A model generated the notes under the pieces. The model was not told the DNA's origin. It worked only from the letters and a program-made list of their open reading frames with translations, and ran no database searches. Made by a program: the position numbers and the translations under genes. This document shows positions 29,407 to 37,698 of a stretch of 64,000 bases of DNA, in pieces (position 1 is the stretch's first letter; each line of letters opens with the position of its first letter). Source of the stretch: Gemmatimonadota bacterium (GTDB lineage Bacteria; Gemmatimonadota; Gemmatimonadetes; Gemmatimonadales; GWC2-71-9); NCBI GenBank assembly GCA_016713435.1, contig JADJPD010000003.1, positions 434,001 through 498,000 on the forward strand, given 5' to 3'.

Positions 29407-30108
29407 ATGACGGGCGACCTGCTGCTCATCATCAACACGGCGATTGCCATCCTGGGCTTCGCCGCGGCCCACCCCGGGGGGACCCCGGGCCTCCAGGCGG
29501 CGCTCACGCAGCTCACCGCGCTCGTGGCCCGCGCCCGCGCGCTCACCGAGGTCAAGGTGGACGGCGCGCTCAGCGCCACCGAGGCGGCGAGCCAGGGCAA
29601 CTCCCTCGCGAGCGACATCTTCCACTACATGCTTCAGCCCATCGCGGCCCTGGCGCGCAGCGCCTATCGGGGCGACAAGGTGCGGATCACGCGCTTCCGC
29701 ATGCCGCGCAGCGGCCGCCTCCCGCGGGAGACCTTCCTGGCCCTGGGCCGCGGCATCCTCACCGCCGTGCGCGAGGACCTGGCCCGCTTCCTCGACCTCG
29801 GCATGGAGCCGGAGCTCCCCGCCCAGCTCGAGGCGGCGCTCACCACCCTCACCGCCATGCCGGCCCAGGTGCAGGAGGGCCGTCGCACCCGCGGCCGCGC
29901 CCGCACCGACCTCGAGAAGGTGGAGGACGACCTCCTCGACCTGATCAACCGCCTCGACGGCCTCATGCGCTTCCGCTTCCGGAACGAGCCGGAGACCCTG
30001 GCCGAGTGGCAGCGGGCCCGGAACATCCCCTGGCCCCGGAGCGGTGACACCGCCGCCGCCAAGGCCAAGGCCGCGAAGACCGAGGCGACGGGCAGCGGCG
30101 AGTCGTGA
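29407..30108 (+). CDS. Conserved-looking helical protein, unknown function
   Basis: 233 residues from ATG 29407. The N-terminus (MTGDLLLIINTAIAILGFAAA) is hydrophobic and could be a single anchor. The rest is helical and charged, including FRMPRSGRLPRETFLALGRGI and LEKVEDDLLDLINRLDGLMRF, and ends in a Lys/Ala-rich tail. The same frame is open upstream through both minisatellites back to about 28,384. A repeat-bearing N-terminal extension therefore cannot be excluded, but the change in composition at 29,400 favours this start. I recognise no family. A strong terminator follows. Confidence 0.65.
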   Translation: MTGDLLLIINTAIAILGFAAAHPGGTPGLQAALTQLTALVARARALTEVKVDGALSATEAASQGNSLASDIFHYMLQPIAALARSAYRGDKVRITRFRMPRSGRLPRETFLALGRGILTAVREDLARFLDLGMEPELPAQLEAALTTLTAMPAQVQEGRRTRGRARTDLEKVEDDLLDLINRLDGLMRFRFRNEPETLAEWQRARNIPWPRSGDTAAAKAKAAKTEATGSGES

Positions 30109-30124
30109 GCCCCCGCCGTACGCG

Positions 30125-30163
30125 AAGACGCCGCCGTTCCTGTCGAGGAGCGGCGGCGTCTTT
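30125..30163 (+). terminator. Intrinsic terminator
   Basis: Perfect 12-bp stem AAGACGCCGCCG (30125-30136) with CGGCGGCGTCTT (30151-30162), then TTTG; 17 bases past the stop of the preceding gene. Confidence 0.8.
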
Positions 30164-30204
30164 GTCTGGTTCCCTGCTGGAATGCTCAGCCAGTGCGGAT
30201 ACCC

Positions 30205-30293
30205 GTGGCGGCGGAGCTACGCTCCGCCGTCTGGATCTCGAGGATCGTGCACGATGGTGGGATCGAGGCGGCGGAGCACAGCTCCGCCGCTAC
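30205..30293. repeat. REP/BIME-like palindromic element, copy 1
   Basis: An 89-base element made of two hairpins (CGGCGGAGC-TAC-GCTCCGCCG and GCGGCGGAGC-ACA-GCTCCGCCGC) around a spacer with a central CGTGCACG palindrome. The ends read GTGGC... and ...GCTAC. It is a reverse-complement copy of 46,956-47,045: spacer words CTCGATC, CGTGCACG and GATCCA are kept in order. It lies between two convergent genes. Confidence 0.85.
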
Positions 30294-30314
30294 GGGTTTA
30301 GTGCCAGGGGAGGG

Positions 30315-31442
30315 TCAGTGCGCGCTATCGCGTGCCGGCGCGTTGGCTGCCGTCGTATCCCCCCGCGTCGTCCTCGCCTGCTCCACCGGCATCGCCGTCA
30401 CCGGCGCCCCGTCCTGCATCATGGCCAGCATGGACTGCCCGCCCACCACCACCTGCTCACCGGGGTTGAGCCCGCTCGTGATCTCGGCCTCCCCGGGCGA
30501 GCGGACGCCGATGGTCACCGGCCGCCGGTTGGCCTTGCCGTCCACCACCGCCCAGACCACCTGCGTGCCCTGCACCGAGAACACCGCCTCCTCCGGCACC
30601 ACGATGGCGCGCGGCCGCACCGCCGTGGCCAGGCGCGTCTCGGTGAACATCCCCGCCTGCAGGTGGCGGCGGCCGTTCGGCACCAGCGCCTTGATGAGCA
30701 GCGTCCGCGCTGGCAGCTGCACGCCCGGGCTCACGAAGTCCACCCGGCCGGTGAACTCCTCCCCCGGGAGCGCCGCCACCCGGAAGGAGACCTGCTGCCC
30801 GGTGCGCACCTCCCGCGCGTAGCGCTCCGGCACCGTGAAGGCCACGCGCTGCGGGTCCACGGTCTGCAGCCGGACCAGGGGGGTGCTCGTGGTCACGTAG
30901 TCGCCGAGGCTCACCATCCGCGCGCCCAGCACGCCGCTGAACGGGGCCCGCACGGTGGTGCGGCTCAGGCGCACCTCGAGCAGCTCCTGGCTGGCGCGGG
31001 CCGAGCGCGCCGTGGCCTCCGCGCGCTCGAGGTCGGCGGTGCTCGCCGCCTTCTGGTCCAGCAGTGCCCGGGTGCGCTCCAGCGCCTGCTCCGCCAGGTC
31101 CCGCTCCGCGCGGGCGCGGGCCACCTCGGCCTTGAGCTCGGCATCGTCCACGCGGAAGAGCGGCGCACCCTGCCGCACCTCGCCGCCTTCCTGCATCAGG
31201 ATCTCAGTGATGCGCCCGTCCACCTCGGGCTTGAGCTCCACCGACTGCACCGCCTCCACCTCGCCGGTGGCCAGGATGGCGTCCACGACGGTGTCCTGCC
31301 GCGCCACCGCCACCTCCACGGGGAGGCCCGGCGCACCACCCCCGCCGCCGGCCCCCGCGCCCGCTCCGGGGCCGTCCTCGGCCTTCTTGCCACACGCGGC
31401 CAGCGCCAGCAGGGCCACCACTCCAAGACGCGCAACGCTCAC
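30315..31442 (-). CDS. RND efflux periplasmic adaptor (MFP) lipoprotein
   Basis: 375-residue membrane-fusion protein linking an RND pump to its outer-membrane channel. It has a lipoprotein signal (lipobox LAAC). It then shows an N-terminal beta segment (VEVAVARQDTVVDAILATGEVEAV), a lipoyl half-motif (GRITEILMQEGGEVRQGAPLFRVDD), a coiled-coil hairpin (about residues 100-155), the second lipoyl half (TTVRAPFSGVLGARMVSLGDYV), and beta-barrel and membrane-proximal domains. A Gly/Ala-rich linker follows the lipobox. It is the last gene of a leftward pump-channel-adaptor operon. The substrate cannot be told from sequence. Confidence 0.92.
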   Translation of the reverse strand: MSVARLGVVALLALAACGKKAEDGPGAGAGAGGGGGAPGLPVEVAVARQDTVVDAILATGEVEAVQSVELKPEVDGRITEILMQEGGEVRQGAPLFRVDDAELKAEVARARAERDLAEQALERTRALLDQKAASTADLERAEATARSARASQELLEVRLSRTTVRAPFSGVLGARMVSLGDYVTTSTPLVRLQTVDPQRVAFTVPERYAREVRTGQQVSFRVAALPGEEFTGRVDFVSPGVQLPARTLLIKALVPNGRRHLQAGMFTETRLATAVRPRAIVVPEEAVFSVQGTQVVWAVVDGKANRRPVTIGVRSPGEAEITSGLNPGEQVVVGGQSMLAMMQDGAPVTAMPVEQARTTRGDTTAANAPARDSAH

Positions 31443-31512
31443 GGCACCACTCCGATCTAGATGAAAGACCTTCCCACTCGCAGGCGCGGCCCCCCGGGCC
31501 GCGCGCTTCGGC

Positions 31513-32783
31513 CTAGAGACGCCGCCCGAGGATGGCCTCGAGCCGCGCCCGCGCCAGCCGCACCGACTGCCGCGCCTCCACCAGCGTGGCCTCGGCGCTG
31601 GTCAGCTCCGTCTGCGCCGTCAGCAGGTCCAGCACGATCGTGGCCCCCGCCCGGTAGCGCGCCTCCTGCACCCGGTAGTTCTCCCGCGCCACCACCACCC
31701 CCTCCTCGGCCAGCCCCACCTCGGCGCGCGCCGTCTCGTACGCGTCGTACGCCGCGGTCACCTCGCGGAGCGCCGAGCGCTCCAGGTCGCCGCGCACCGC
31801 GCGCGCCACGTCCCGCTGGGTGCGGGCGCGGATCACGTTGAGCTCGCGCACCCCGTTGTCCCAGATGGGCAGCGACACCCCCACCGTGAGCGACGAGAAC
31901 GCCGCCGCGTTCGGGAACAGCTTCACGTCGTAGCGGTTGTGCTGCGCCGTGACCGACAGGCTCGGCAATACCCGGTCCGCTCCGCCTTGAGGGCCGACTC
32001 CGCCGAGCGCTCGCGCGCCCGCGCGGCGCGATACTCGGGCCCCGACTCCACCGCCTGCATCACCGCCTCCGCCACCGAGAGCGGCAGCGCCGGCGGCGGC
32101 AGCGTGTCGAGCGGCGCCGCCTGACGGGGGCCGTCCATCCCCGCCCGCCGCCCCAGCTCCAGCTGCGACGCGCGCAGCGCCGCCCCCTGCCGCAGCACGT
32201 CCACCCGCGCCCGCACCAGCTCCAGCCGCACCGTGAGGCTGTCGGACTGCACGGCGGCCCCGCTCGCCACCCGGGCGCGCGCCAGCACCAGCTGCTCCTC
32301 GGCCCGCCGCAGCCGTTCGGCCGCCACCCGCGCCAGCTCCGCGTCGGAGAGCACGGTGTAGTAGGCGCTCTCGATGAGCAGCGCCGCGGCGTAGCGCCGC
32401 TGCACCTCGGTGCTGGTGGCGGCCTCGAGCTCGGCGCGGCTGCGGCCCAGCTCCACCAGCCGCCGCGCGTTGAGCGAGAGCTGCGCGGTGGCGTTGAAGG
32501 TGGTGGAGGTGCTGGCCTGCTGCAGCGTGCCGAAGTTGAAGAACGGCTGCGAGTACTTGGTCCAGTCGAGGCTCGTGGTCACCGCCGGCACGAAGAACGC
32601 CAGCCGCGCCGCCGTGCGGGTCCAGTCCGCCTCGGCCACGCGGCCCAGCGCCTCGACGTAGTTGGGCTCGAGCCGGGTGCCGCGCTCCAGCGCCTCGGCC
32701 AGGGTGATGACGGGCACCGTGTCGGCGCCCTGCGGCGCCGGCACGGCCAGCAGCGTCAGGGCGAGGGTCGCCGCGGCGATCAT
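31513..32783 (-). CDS. TolC-family outer-membrane efflux channel, frameshifted
   Basis: OMF component of the RND system, ~420 residues when reconstructed. ATG 32783 overlaps the pump stop (ATGA), giving translational coupling. A signal peptide is followed by ITLAEALERGTRLEPNYVEAL, the usual OMF start, and two coiled-coil repeats. The frame breaks near 31,975: one frame ends ESALKAERTG, and the next frame resumes RVLPSLSVTAQHNRY and SSLTVGVSLPIWDNGVRELN. It then runs through the second repeat (YRAGATIVLDLLTAQTELTSAEATLVEARQ) to the stop. Both neighbours in the operon are intact, so a single-base assembly indel is likely. Confidence 0.85.
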
Positions 32784-35700
32784 CGCGCCTCCACCGGCTC
32801 GGGCTCCACCGGGAGCGCGGCCGACTCGAGGTCGTGCGCCTCGCGCCGGGCAAAGCGGTCCATCAGCGAGTACACCACGGGCACCACGTAGAGCGTGAGG
32901 ATGGTGGAGATCAGGATGCCGCCCACGATCGCGTAGCCGAGCGGCCGCCGGCTGGTGGAGCCGGCGCCGAGCCCGAGCGCGATGGGCATGGCGCCCATGA
33001 TGGTCGAGACCGACGTCATCAGGATGGGCCGGAGCCGGATGCGGCCCGCCTCGCGCACGGCGGCCAGCACCTCGAGCCCCTTCTCCCGCAGCTGGTTGCT
33101 GTACTCCACCAGCAGGATCGAGTTCTTGGTCACCAGGCCGATCAGCAGCACCATGCCGATCTGGCTGTACAGGTTGATGGTGCTCTTGAACACCAGCAGC
33201 GTGAAGAGCGCCCCCATCACCGCCAGCGGCACCGCCATCAGCACGGTCAGCGGGTGCACCAGCGACTCGAACTGGCTCGCCAGCACCATGAACACCACCA
33301 CGATCGCCAGCGCGAACGCGAAGTAGAGCGACGCGCCCGACTCCCGGAGCTCCCGCGCCTCACCTGCGAGCGCGGTGGTGGTGCCCTCGGGCATCACCTC
33401 GCCGGCCAGGCGGTCCAGCGAGTCGAGCGCCTCCCCGAGCGCAAAGCCGGGCGCCAGGCTGGCCGTGACGGTGGCCGAGCGGATGCGGTTGTAGTGGTTG
33501 AGCTGGCTGGCGCCCACGCCTTCCTTCACCGTGGCCAGGGCGTCGAGCTGCACCAGCTGCCCGTCGCGGCCGCGGAGGTAGATGCCGGTCATGTCGGACG
33601 GCGTGGCGCGCTCGGCCGGCTCCAGCTGGGCCATGACGTCGTACTGCTTGTTGGCCTGCGTGAAGGTGCTGATCCGGCGGCTGCCGAGCAGCGTCTGCAG
33701 CGCGCTCGCCACGTCGCGCACGGGGACGCCGAGGTCCTCGGCGCGGTCGCGGTCGAAGCTCACCGTGAGCTCCGGCTTGTTGACGCGGAGGTCGCTGTCC
33801 AGGTTCACGAGGCCCGGGACCTGGCGGGCGCGCTTGAGCAGCGTGTCCACGCCGTGCACCAGGCTGTCGAAGTTGGGGTTCTGGACCACGTACTCCACCT
33901 GGCTGCCGAAGCCGCCGCCGAACGCCGGCGGGTTCACCGCAAACGCCATGACGCCGGGCACGCCGAAGAACTGCGGCTGCACCTGCCCGATGACCTGGTC
34001 CACGGTGACATCGCGGTTTTCCCAGTCGTCCAGCATGGTGAAGACGATGGAGCGGGCCGGCGAGCCCATGAACCCGCCCACGGCGCTGAAGTAGTGCTGC
34101 ACCCCCGGCGTCTGGCTGATGATCCCCTCGAGCCGCTTCTGGTAGGCATCGGTGAAGGCGATGGTGGAGCCCTCCGGCGCCTGGCCGATGGTCAGGAAGT
34201 AGCCCCGGTCCTCCGACGGCACGAACTCGTGCTTGAGCGCCGTGAACACCCACCCCGCGCCCACGGCCGCCACCGCCGTGAAGGTGAGCACCACCAGCCG
34301 GTGGCGGAGCGCCCAGTCGAGGGTGCGGGCGTAGCCGCTCGCCAGCCCGTCGAAGCCGCGCTCCAGCGCCTGGTACAGCACGCCATGGCTCGGCGGCACC
34401 CGGAGGATGCGGGCGCAGAGCATGGGCGTGAGCGTCAGCGCCACGAACCCCGAGATGATCACCGAGCCCGCCACCGCGATGCCGAACTCGTTGAAGAGCC
34501 GGCCCGTGTTCCCCTGCAGGAACGCCAGCGGCGTGAACACCGCCACCAGCGAGATGGTGGTGGCCAGCACCGCGAAGGCGATCTCGCGGGTGCCGTTCAC
34601 CGCCGCCGCCACCGGCTCCTCGTGCAGCTCCTCCTGGTGCCGGTAGGCGTTCTCCAGCACGATGATCGCGTCGTCCACCACGATGCCGATGGCGAGCGTG
34701 AGCGCCAGCAGCGTCAGGTTGTTGATCGAGAAGCCGAACGCCAGCATGATCGCGAACGTCGCCACGATGGACGTGGGGATGGCGAGGCCCGGGATGATCG
34801 TGGCGCGCAGGTTCCGGAGGAAGATGAAGATGATGATGACCACCAGCACGCCCGCCACCACCAGCGACTCCTCCGCCTCCTGGATGGAGCGGCGCACGAA
34901 GCTGGAGCCGTCGAACGCCACGTCCAGCCGCACCCCCGGCGGCAGCTCCTTCTGCAGCGCCGGCAGCTCGGCCGTCACCGCGTCGGCTACGTTGAGCAGG
35001 TTGGCCTTGGACTGCCGCACGATGCCCACGCCGAGCGCGTTGCGGCCGTCGAAGCGGATGGAGCTGCGCTCGTCCTCGGCGCCGAGCTCCACCCGGCCCA
35101 GGTCCTTGAGCTTGACGAGCGAGCCGCTGGCGCTGGAGACGGTGAGCTCGCCGAACTCCTCCGGCGTCTTGAGCTCGCCCAGCGAGCGGACGCTGAACTC
35201 GCGCTTGGCGCTCTCGATGCGGCCGGCCGGCACCTCGACGTTCCGGCTGGCCACCGCGGCCTCGACGTCCTGCACCGTGAGGCCGTGCGCCGTCAGCGCC
35301 TGGCTCGAGAGCCACAGCCGCATGGCGTAGCGCCGCTCCCCGGCGATGAACGCGGAGCCCACGCCGGGGAGCGACTGCAGCCGCTTCTTGACCACCCGGT
35401 CCGCGATGTCGGAGAGTTGCAGCAGGCTGTAGTTGTCGCCGGAAAGCGCCATCCAGAAGAAGGGCTGCGCATCCGCCTCCTGCTTGGCGATCACCGGCTC
35501 GAGCACGTCCTCCGGCAGGCGGTCGCGGACGCGGCTCACCTTGTCGCGCACGTCCTGGGCGGCCACGTCCACGTCACGGTCCAGGGTGAACTCGAGCGTG
35601 ATGTTGCTCGACTGCTCGGAACTGGAGCTGGTGAGCGTGCGGAGGCCGGAGAGCGTGGAGAGCTCTTCCTCGAGGATGTCGGTCACCGCCGTCTCCACCA

Positions 35701-35872
35701 CCTGCGGGCTCGCGCCCGGCAGCGTGGTGGTCACGGAGATGACCGGCGGGTCCACGTCCGGGTACTCGCGGACGGAGAGCTGGGTGTAGGCGATCGCGCC
35801 GAAGAGCACCAGCGCCAGGCTCAGCATGCTCGCGAGCACCGGCCGGCGGATTGCGACGTCGGAGAGCTTCAT
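32780..35872 (-). CDS. RND multidrug efflux pump, AcrB/MexB (HAE1) type
   Basis: 1,030-residue inner-membrane proton-driven exporter. The N-terminus has the classic MKLSDVAIRRPVLASMLSLAL helix. TM4 carries the proton-relay pair in GIVVDDAIIVLEN (about residue 405), and the two large periplasmic loops and twelve predicted TM helices are all present. The C-terminal half has REAGRIRLRPILMTS and a closing TM12. Length is normal for HAE1 pumps, with no break. It is the first gene of the pump-OMF-MFP operon, an order that differs from the common MFP-first arrangement. Drug or lipid substrates are unknown. Confidence 0.95.
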   Translation of the reverse strand: MKLSDVAIRRPVLASMLSLALVLFGAIAYTQLSVREYPDVDPPVISVTTTLPGASPQVVETAVTDILEEELSTLSGLRTLTSSSSEQSSNITLEFTLDRDVDVAAQDVRDKVSRVRDRLPEDVLEPVIAKQEADAQPFFWMALSGDNYSLLQLSDIADRVVKKRLQSLPGVGSAFIAGERRYAMRLWLSSQALTAHGLTVQDVEAAVASRNVEVPAGRIESAKREFSVRSLGELKTPEEFGELTVSSASGSLVKLKDLGRVELGAEDERSSIRFDGRNALGVGIVRQSKANLLNVADAVTAELPALQKELPPGVRLDVAFDGSSFVRRSIQEAEESLVVAGVLVVIIIFIFLRNLRATIIPGLAIPTSIVATFAIMLAFGFSINNLTLLALTLAIGIVVDDAIIVLENAYRHQEELHEEPVAAAVNGTREIAFAVLATTISLVAVFTPLAFLQGNTGRLFNEFGIAVAGSVIISGFVALTLTPMLCARILRVPPSHGVLYQALERGFDGLASGYARTLDWALRHRLVVLTFTAVAAVGAGWVFTALKHEFVPSEDRGYFLTIGQAPEGSTIAFTDAYQKRLEGIISQTPGVQHYFSAVGGFMGSPARSIVFTMLDDWENRDVTVDQVIGQVQPQFFGVPGVMAFAVNPPAFGGGFGSQVEYVVQNPNFDSLVHGVDTLLKRARQVPGLVNLDSDLRVNKPELTVSFDRDRAEDLGVPVRDVASALQTLLGSRRISTFTQANKQYDVMAQLEPAERATPSDMTGIYLRGRDGQLVQLDALATVKEGVGASQLNHYNRIRSATVTASLAPGFALGEALDSLDRLAGEVMPEGTTTALAGEARELRESGASLYFAFALAIVVVFMVLASQFESLVHPLTVLMAVPLAVMGALFTLLVFKSTINLYSQIGMVLLIGLVTKNSILLVEYSNQLREKGLEVLAAVREAGRIRLRPILMTSVSTIMGAMPIALGLGAGSTSRRPLGYAIVGGILISTILTLYVVPVVYSLMDRFARREAHDLESAALPVEPEPVEAR

Positions 35873-35900
35873 CGGGAGACCACGATCGGGAAGCGAATGC

Positions 35901-35940
35901 GCCGGCGGGGCGCCCGGGCCAACGGGCGCCGCCCGCCGGC
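35901..35940. promoter_or_regulatory. GC hairpin upstream of the RND operon
   Basis: Near-perfect inverted repeat: GCCGGCGGGGCGCCCG (35901-35916) pairs with CGGGCGCCGCCCGCCGGC (35923-35940) apart from a two-base bulge. It begins 29 bases before the pump start. It could fold in the 5' leader of the operon or act as an operator; no regulator gene is adjacent. Confidence 0.4.
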
Positions 35941-36141
35941 CGGGGTGCGGCCGGTGCCGTCAGGAGCAGGACTGGACATCGGGACGCGGCTCCTGACGGA
36001 CGGACATGAAGGGGGTTTCAGGGCTCCAAACGTACGCCGGTCCGGAAATCCCCGGAAGTCCGCCACCGAATCGTGACCCGGGGCGGGATTCCGGGCAGGG
36101 CCGCCCTCGCGGTGGCCCTCACACCCGCCTACGTTCCAGTC

Positions 36142-36533
36142 ATGGCAATCAAGCTCACCTCCAAGCAGCAGACCCAGCTGGCCATGCTCGAGACCCTGCC
36201 GCCCAAGTTCGCCCGCATCCAGTCGGTGATCGAGCAGATGGGCAGCGGCAAGGTGGACGACACCCTCGTCCGCGGCATGATCCGCACCCTCGACGAGACC
36301 AAGGCCGGCGCCACCCAGCTCGGCATGGCCGGCCTCGGCGATGCCTGCGGCCAGATGGCGGCCATGGCGCGCCGGGGCGGCGGGGTCCAGATCAAGGTCC
36401 GCGGGCTCCGGGACGCCCTGACCAGCGTCAAGACGTTCTACGAGGGGGCGCTCAAGAAGGCCGGCACGCCGCTGCCGGCCAATCACCCCGAGGCGGAGCC
36501 GGGGAGGGAGCGCCGGAGGGCGGGGGGCACTAG
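36142..36533 (+). CDS. Small helical protein, frameshift near the C-terminus
   Basis: About 130 residues from ATG 36142. The core is helical (KLTSKQQTQLAMLETLPP; QSVIEQMGSGKVDDTLVRGM; GLRDALTSVKTFYEGALKKAG). The starting frame runs on to 36,888, but that would carry it through a terminator and across an antisense gene. A one-base shift near 36,495 instead gives EGAPEGGGH and a stop at 36,533, just before the hairpin. I do not recognise the family; it resembles small four-helix scaffold or Hpt-like proteins only in secondary structure, and I see no phosphoacceptor motif. Confidence 0.65.
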
Positions 36534-36561
36534 CGGGCGGAGGTGGGAGGGGAAACGACAG

Positions 36562-36588
36562 AAGCGCGGCCGGATGGCCGCGCTTTTC
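36562..36588. terminator. Bidirectional terminator
   Basis: Stem AAGCGCGGCC/GGCCGCGCTT with loop GGAT, then TTCGCTTT on the plus strand. On the minus strand it is followed by TTCTGTCGTTTCC. It sits between a plus gene ending at 36,533 and a minus gene ending at 36,676. The flank GGGAGGGGAAACGA is shared with the terminator at 57,650. Confidence 0.75.
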
Positions 36589-36675
36589 GCTTTGGAACGT
36601 GAACTGGGGCCCTGGAACCCCTGTCCTGCCGACCCCGTCGTACGCGCGACCCATAGGCAGCGCGCCGGATCGGAT

Positions 36676-36861
36676 TTACTTAATGGTACCGGGCTCGAAG
36701 GGGGTCTCGCCGCGCTTCTGGAAGAAGCCGTCGATGGGCTTCCCCGCCATCAGGATGACCATCCCGTGGATGATGATCCCGATGAGGATCGAGACGAAGG
36801 TGAGCGCGCAGAGCACGCCGGCAGCGCCGATCCCGGCGAAGATGCGTCCAACGATTTCCAT
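36676..36861 (-). CDS. Small membrane protein, 61 residues
   Basis: MEIVGRIFAGIGAAG is followed by a long hydrophobic stretch (ALTFVSILIGIIIHGMVILM), then a short polar tail ending FFQKRGETPFEPGTIK. One or two membrane passes are predicted. Clean start and stop and a terminator on its 3' side support a real gene. The function is unknown; it is probably a short inner-membrane protein. Confidence 0.7.
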   Translation of the reverse strand: MEIVGRIFAGIGAAGVLCALTFVSILIGIIIHGMVILMAGKPIDGFFQKRGETPFEPGTIK

Positions 36862-36944
36862 GTCCGTTCCCCGAGGCTAGGGGCCTGATTGGCCGGCCAA
36901 TAGCTTAGCGAATCCCGCCCGTCCATTCAACTGTGAGGGTCCTG

Positions 36945-37593
36945 ATGCGCCGTTCCCTGTCCGGCCTGCTCCTGCTGGTCCCCGCCCTGCTCTCGGCCCA
37001 GGGCCATGATCATGGGGCCGCCCCCAAGATCGACCAGCCGGGGATCCCCGCCGGCTGGTCTCTTCGCACCGACGCGCCCCAGCCAGGACGCCCAGGTCTC
37101 CCTGGCCACCATGCCCCCGGGCTGGCACCTCACCACCGCCACCAGCGGCATCATGTGGCGCGCGGCCGACTCGGCCGCCGGCATATACGAGGTGTCCTCG
37201 AAGCTGCACCTCTTCCCCGGCGGCGGGGACCACGCCGAGGCGTTCGGGCTGTTCATCGGCGGGAGCGGCCTCACGGGCGCCAGCCCGCGCTACACCTACT
37301 TCCTGATCCGGGGCGACGGCACCTTCAAGGTGAAGGCCATGAACGGCACCCGCACCCGCGACATCACCCCGGGCTGGACGGCGAGCACCGCCATCGTGAA
37401 GGCCAAGGCGGACGGGCCGGTGGCGAACGTCGTCACGGTGGCGGTCGGCAAGGACAAGGTGAGCTTCCGGGTGAACGGCACCGAGGTGTGGAGCGGGCCG
37501 GCGGCGGGGCTCGACATGGCGGGCGTGGCGGGGCTCCGCGTCAACCACAACCTCTCGCTGCACGTCGAGACGCTCGACCTCAAGCGCTCCTGA
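36945..37593 (+). CDS. Secreted protein with laminin-G/DUF1080-like fold, frameshifted
   Basis: About 215 residues when reconstructed. ATG 36945 has a GAGGG site and gives a signal peptide (RRSLSGLLLLVPALLSAQGHDH). After APKIDQPGIPAGWSLRTD the frame shifts by +1 near 37,075 and continues SQDAQVSLATMPPGWHLTTATSGIMWRAADSAAGIYEVSS through GLFIGGSGLTGASPRYTYFLIRGDG to LHVETLDLKRS. The jelly-roll-like pattern of short beta strands and the closing LRVNHNLSLHVETLDL resemble concanavalin-like lectin domains that bind glycans, but this is inferred from pattern only. The broken frame lies between intact neighbours. Confidence 0.68.
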
Positions 37594-37613
37594 CGGCCGT
37601 ACCGGCAGGCTCC

Positions 37614-37683
37614 GTGGCCGGAGCGCTGCTCCGGCCACTCGATCCTGGGGATCCCAGTGGCCGGAGCAGCGCTCCGGCCCTAC
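37614..37683. repeat. REP/BIME-like palindromic element, copy 3 (different stem)
   Basis: Two hairpins, GTGGCCGGAGC-GCT-GCTCCGGCCAC and GGCCGGAGC-AGC-GCTCCGGCC, flank an 18-base spacer TCGATCCTGGGGATCCCA that can itself fold. It begins GTGG and ends CTAC. The layout and spacer words (CTCGATC, GATCC) match the 30.2 and 47.0 kb copies, but the stem sequence differs. It lies between convergent gene ends. Confidence 0.8.
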
Positions 37684-37698
37684 GGGGGCTCCGTGGTG

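Noticed and set aside
36534..36888. C-terminal extension of the 36.1 kb protein to 36,888
   Set aside because: It would run through a bidirectional terminator and across a convincing antisense membrane-protein gene; a one-base shift giving a stop at 36,533 is simpler.
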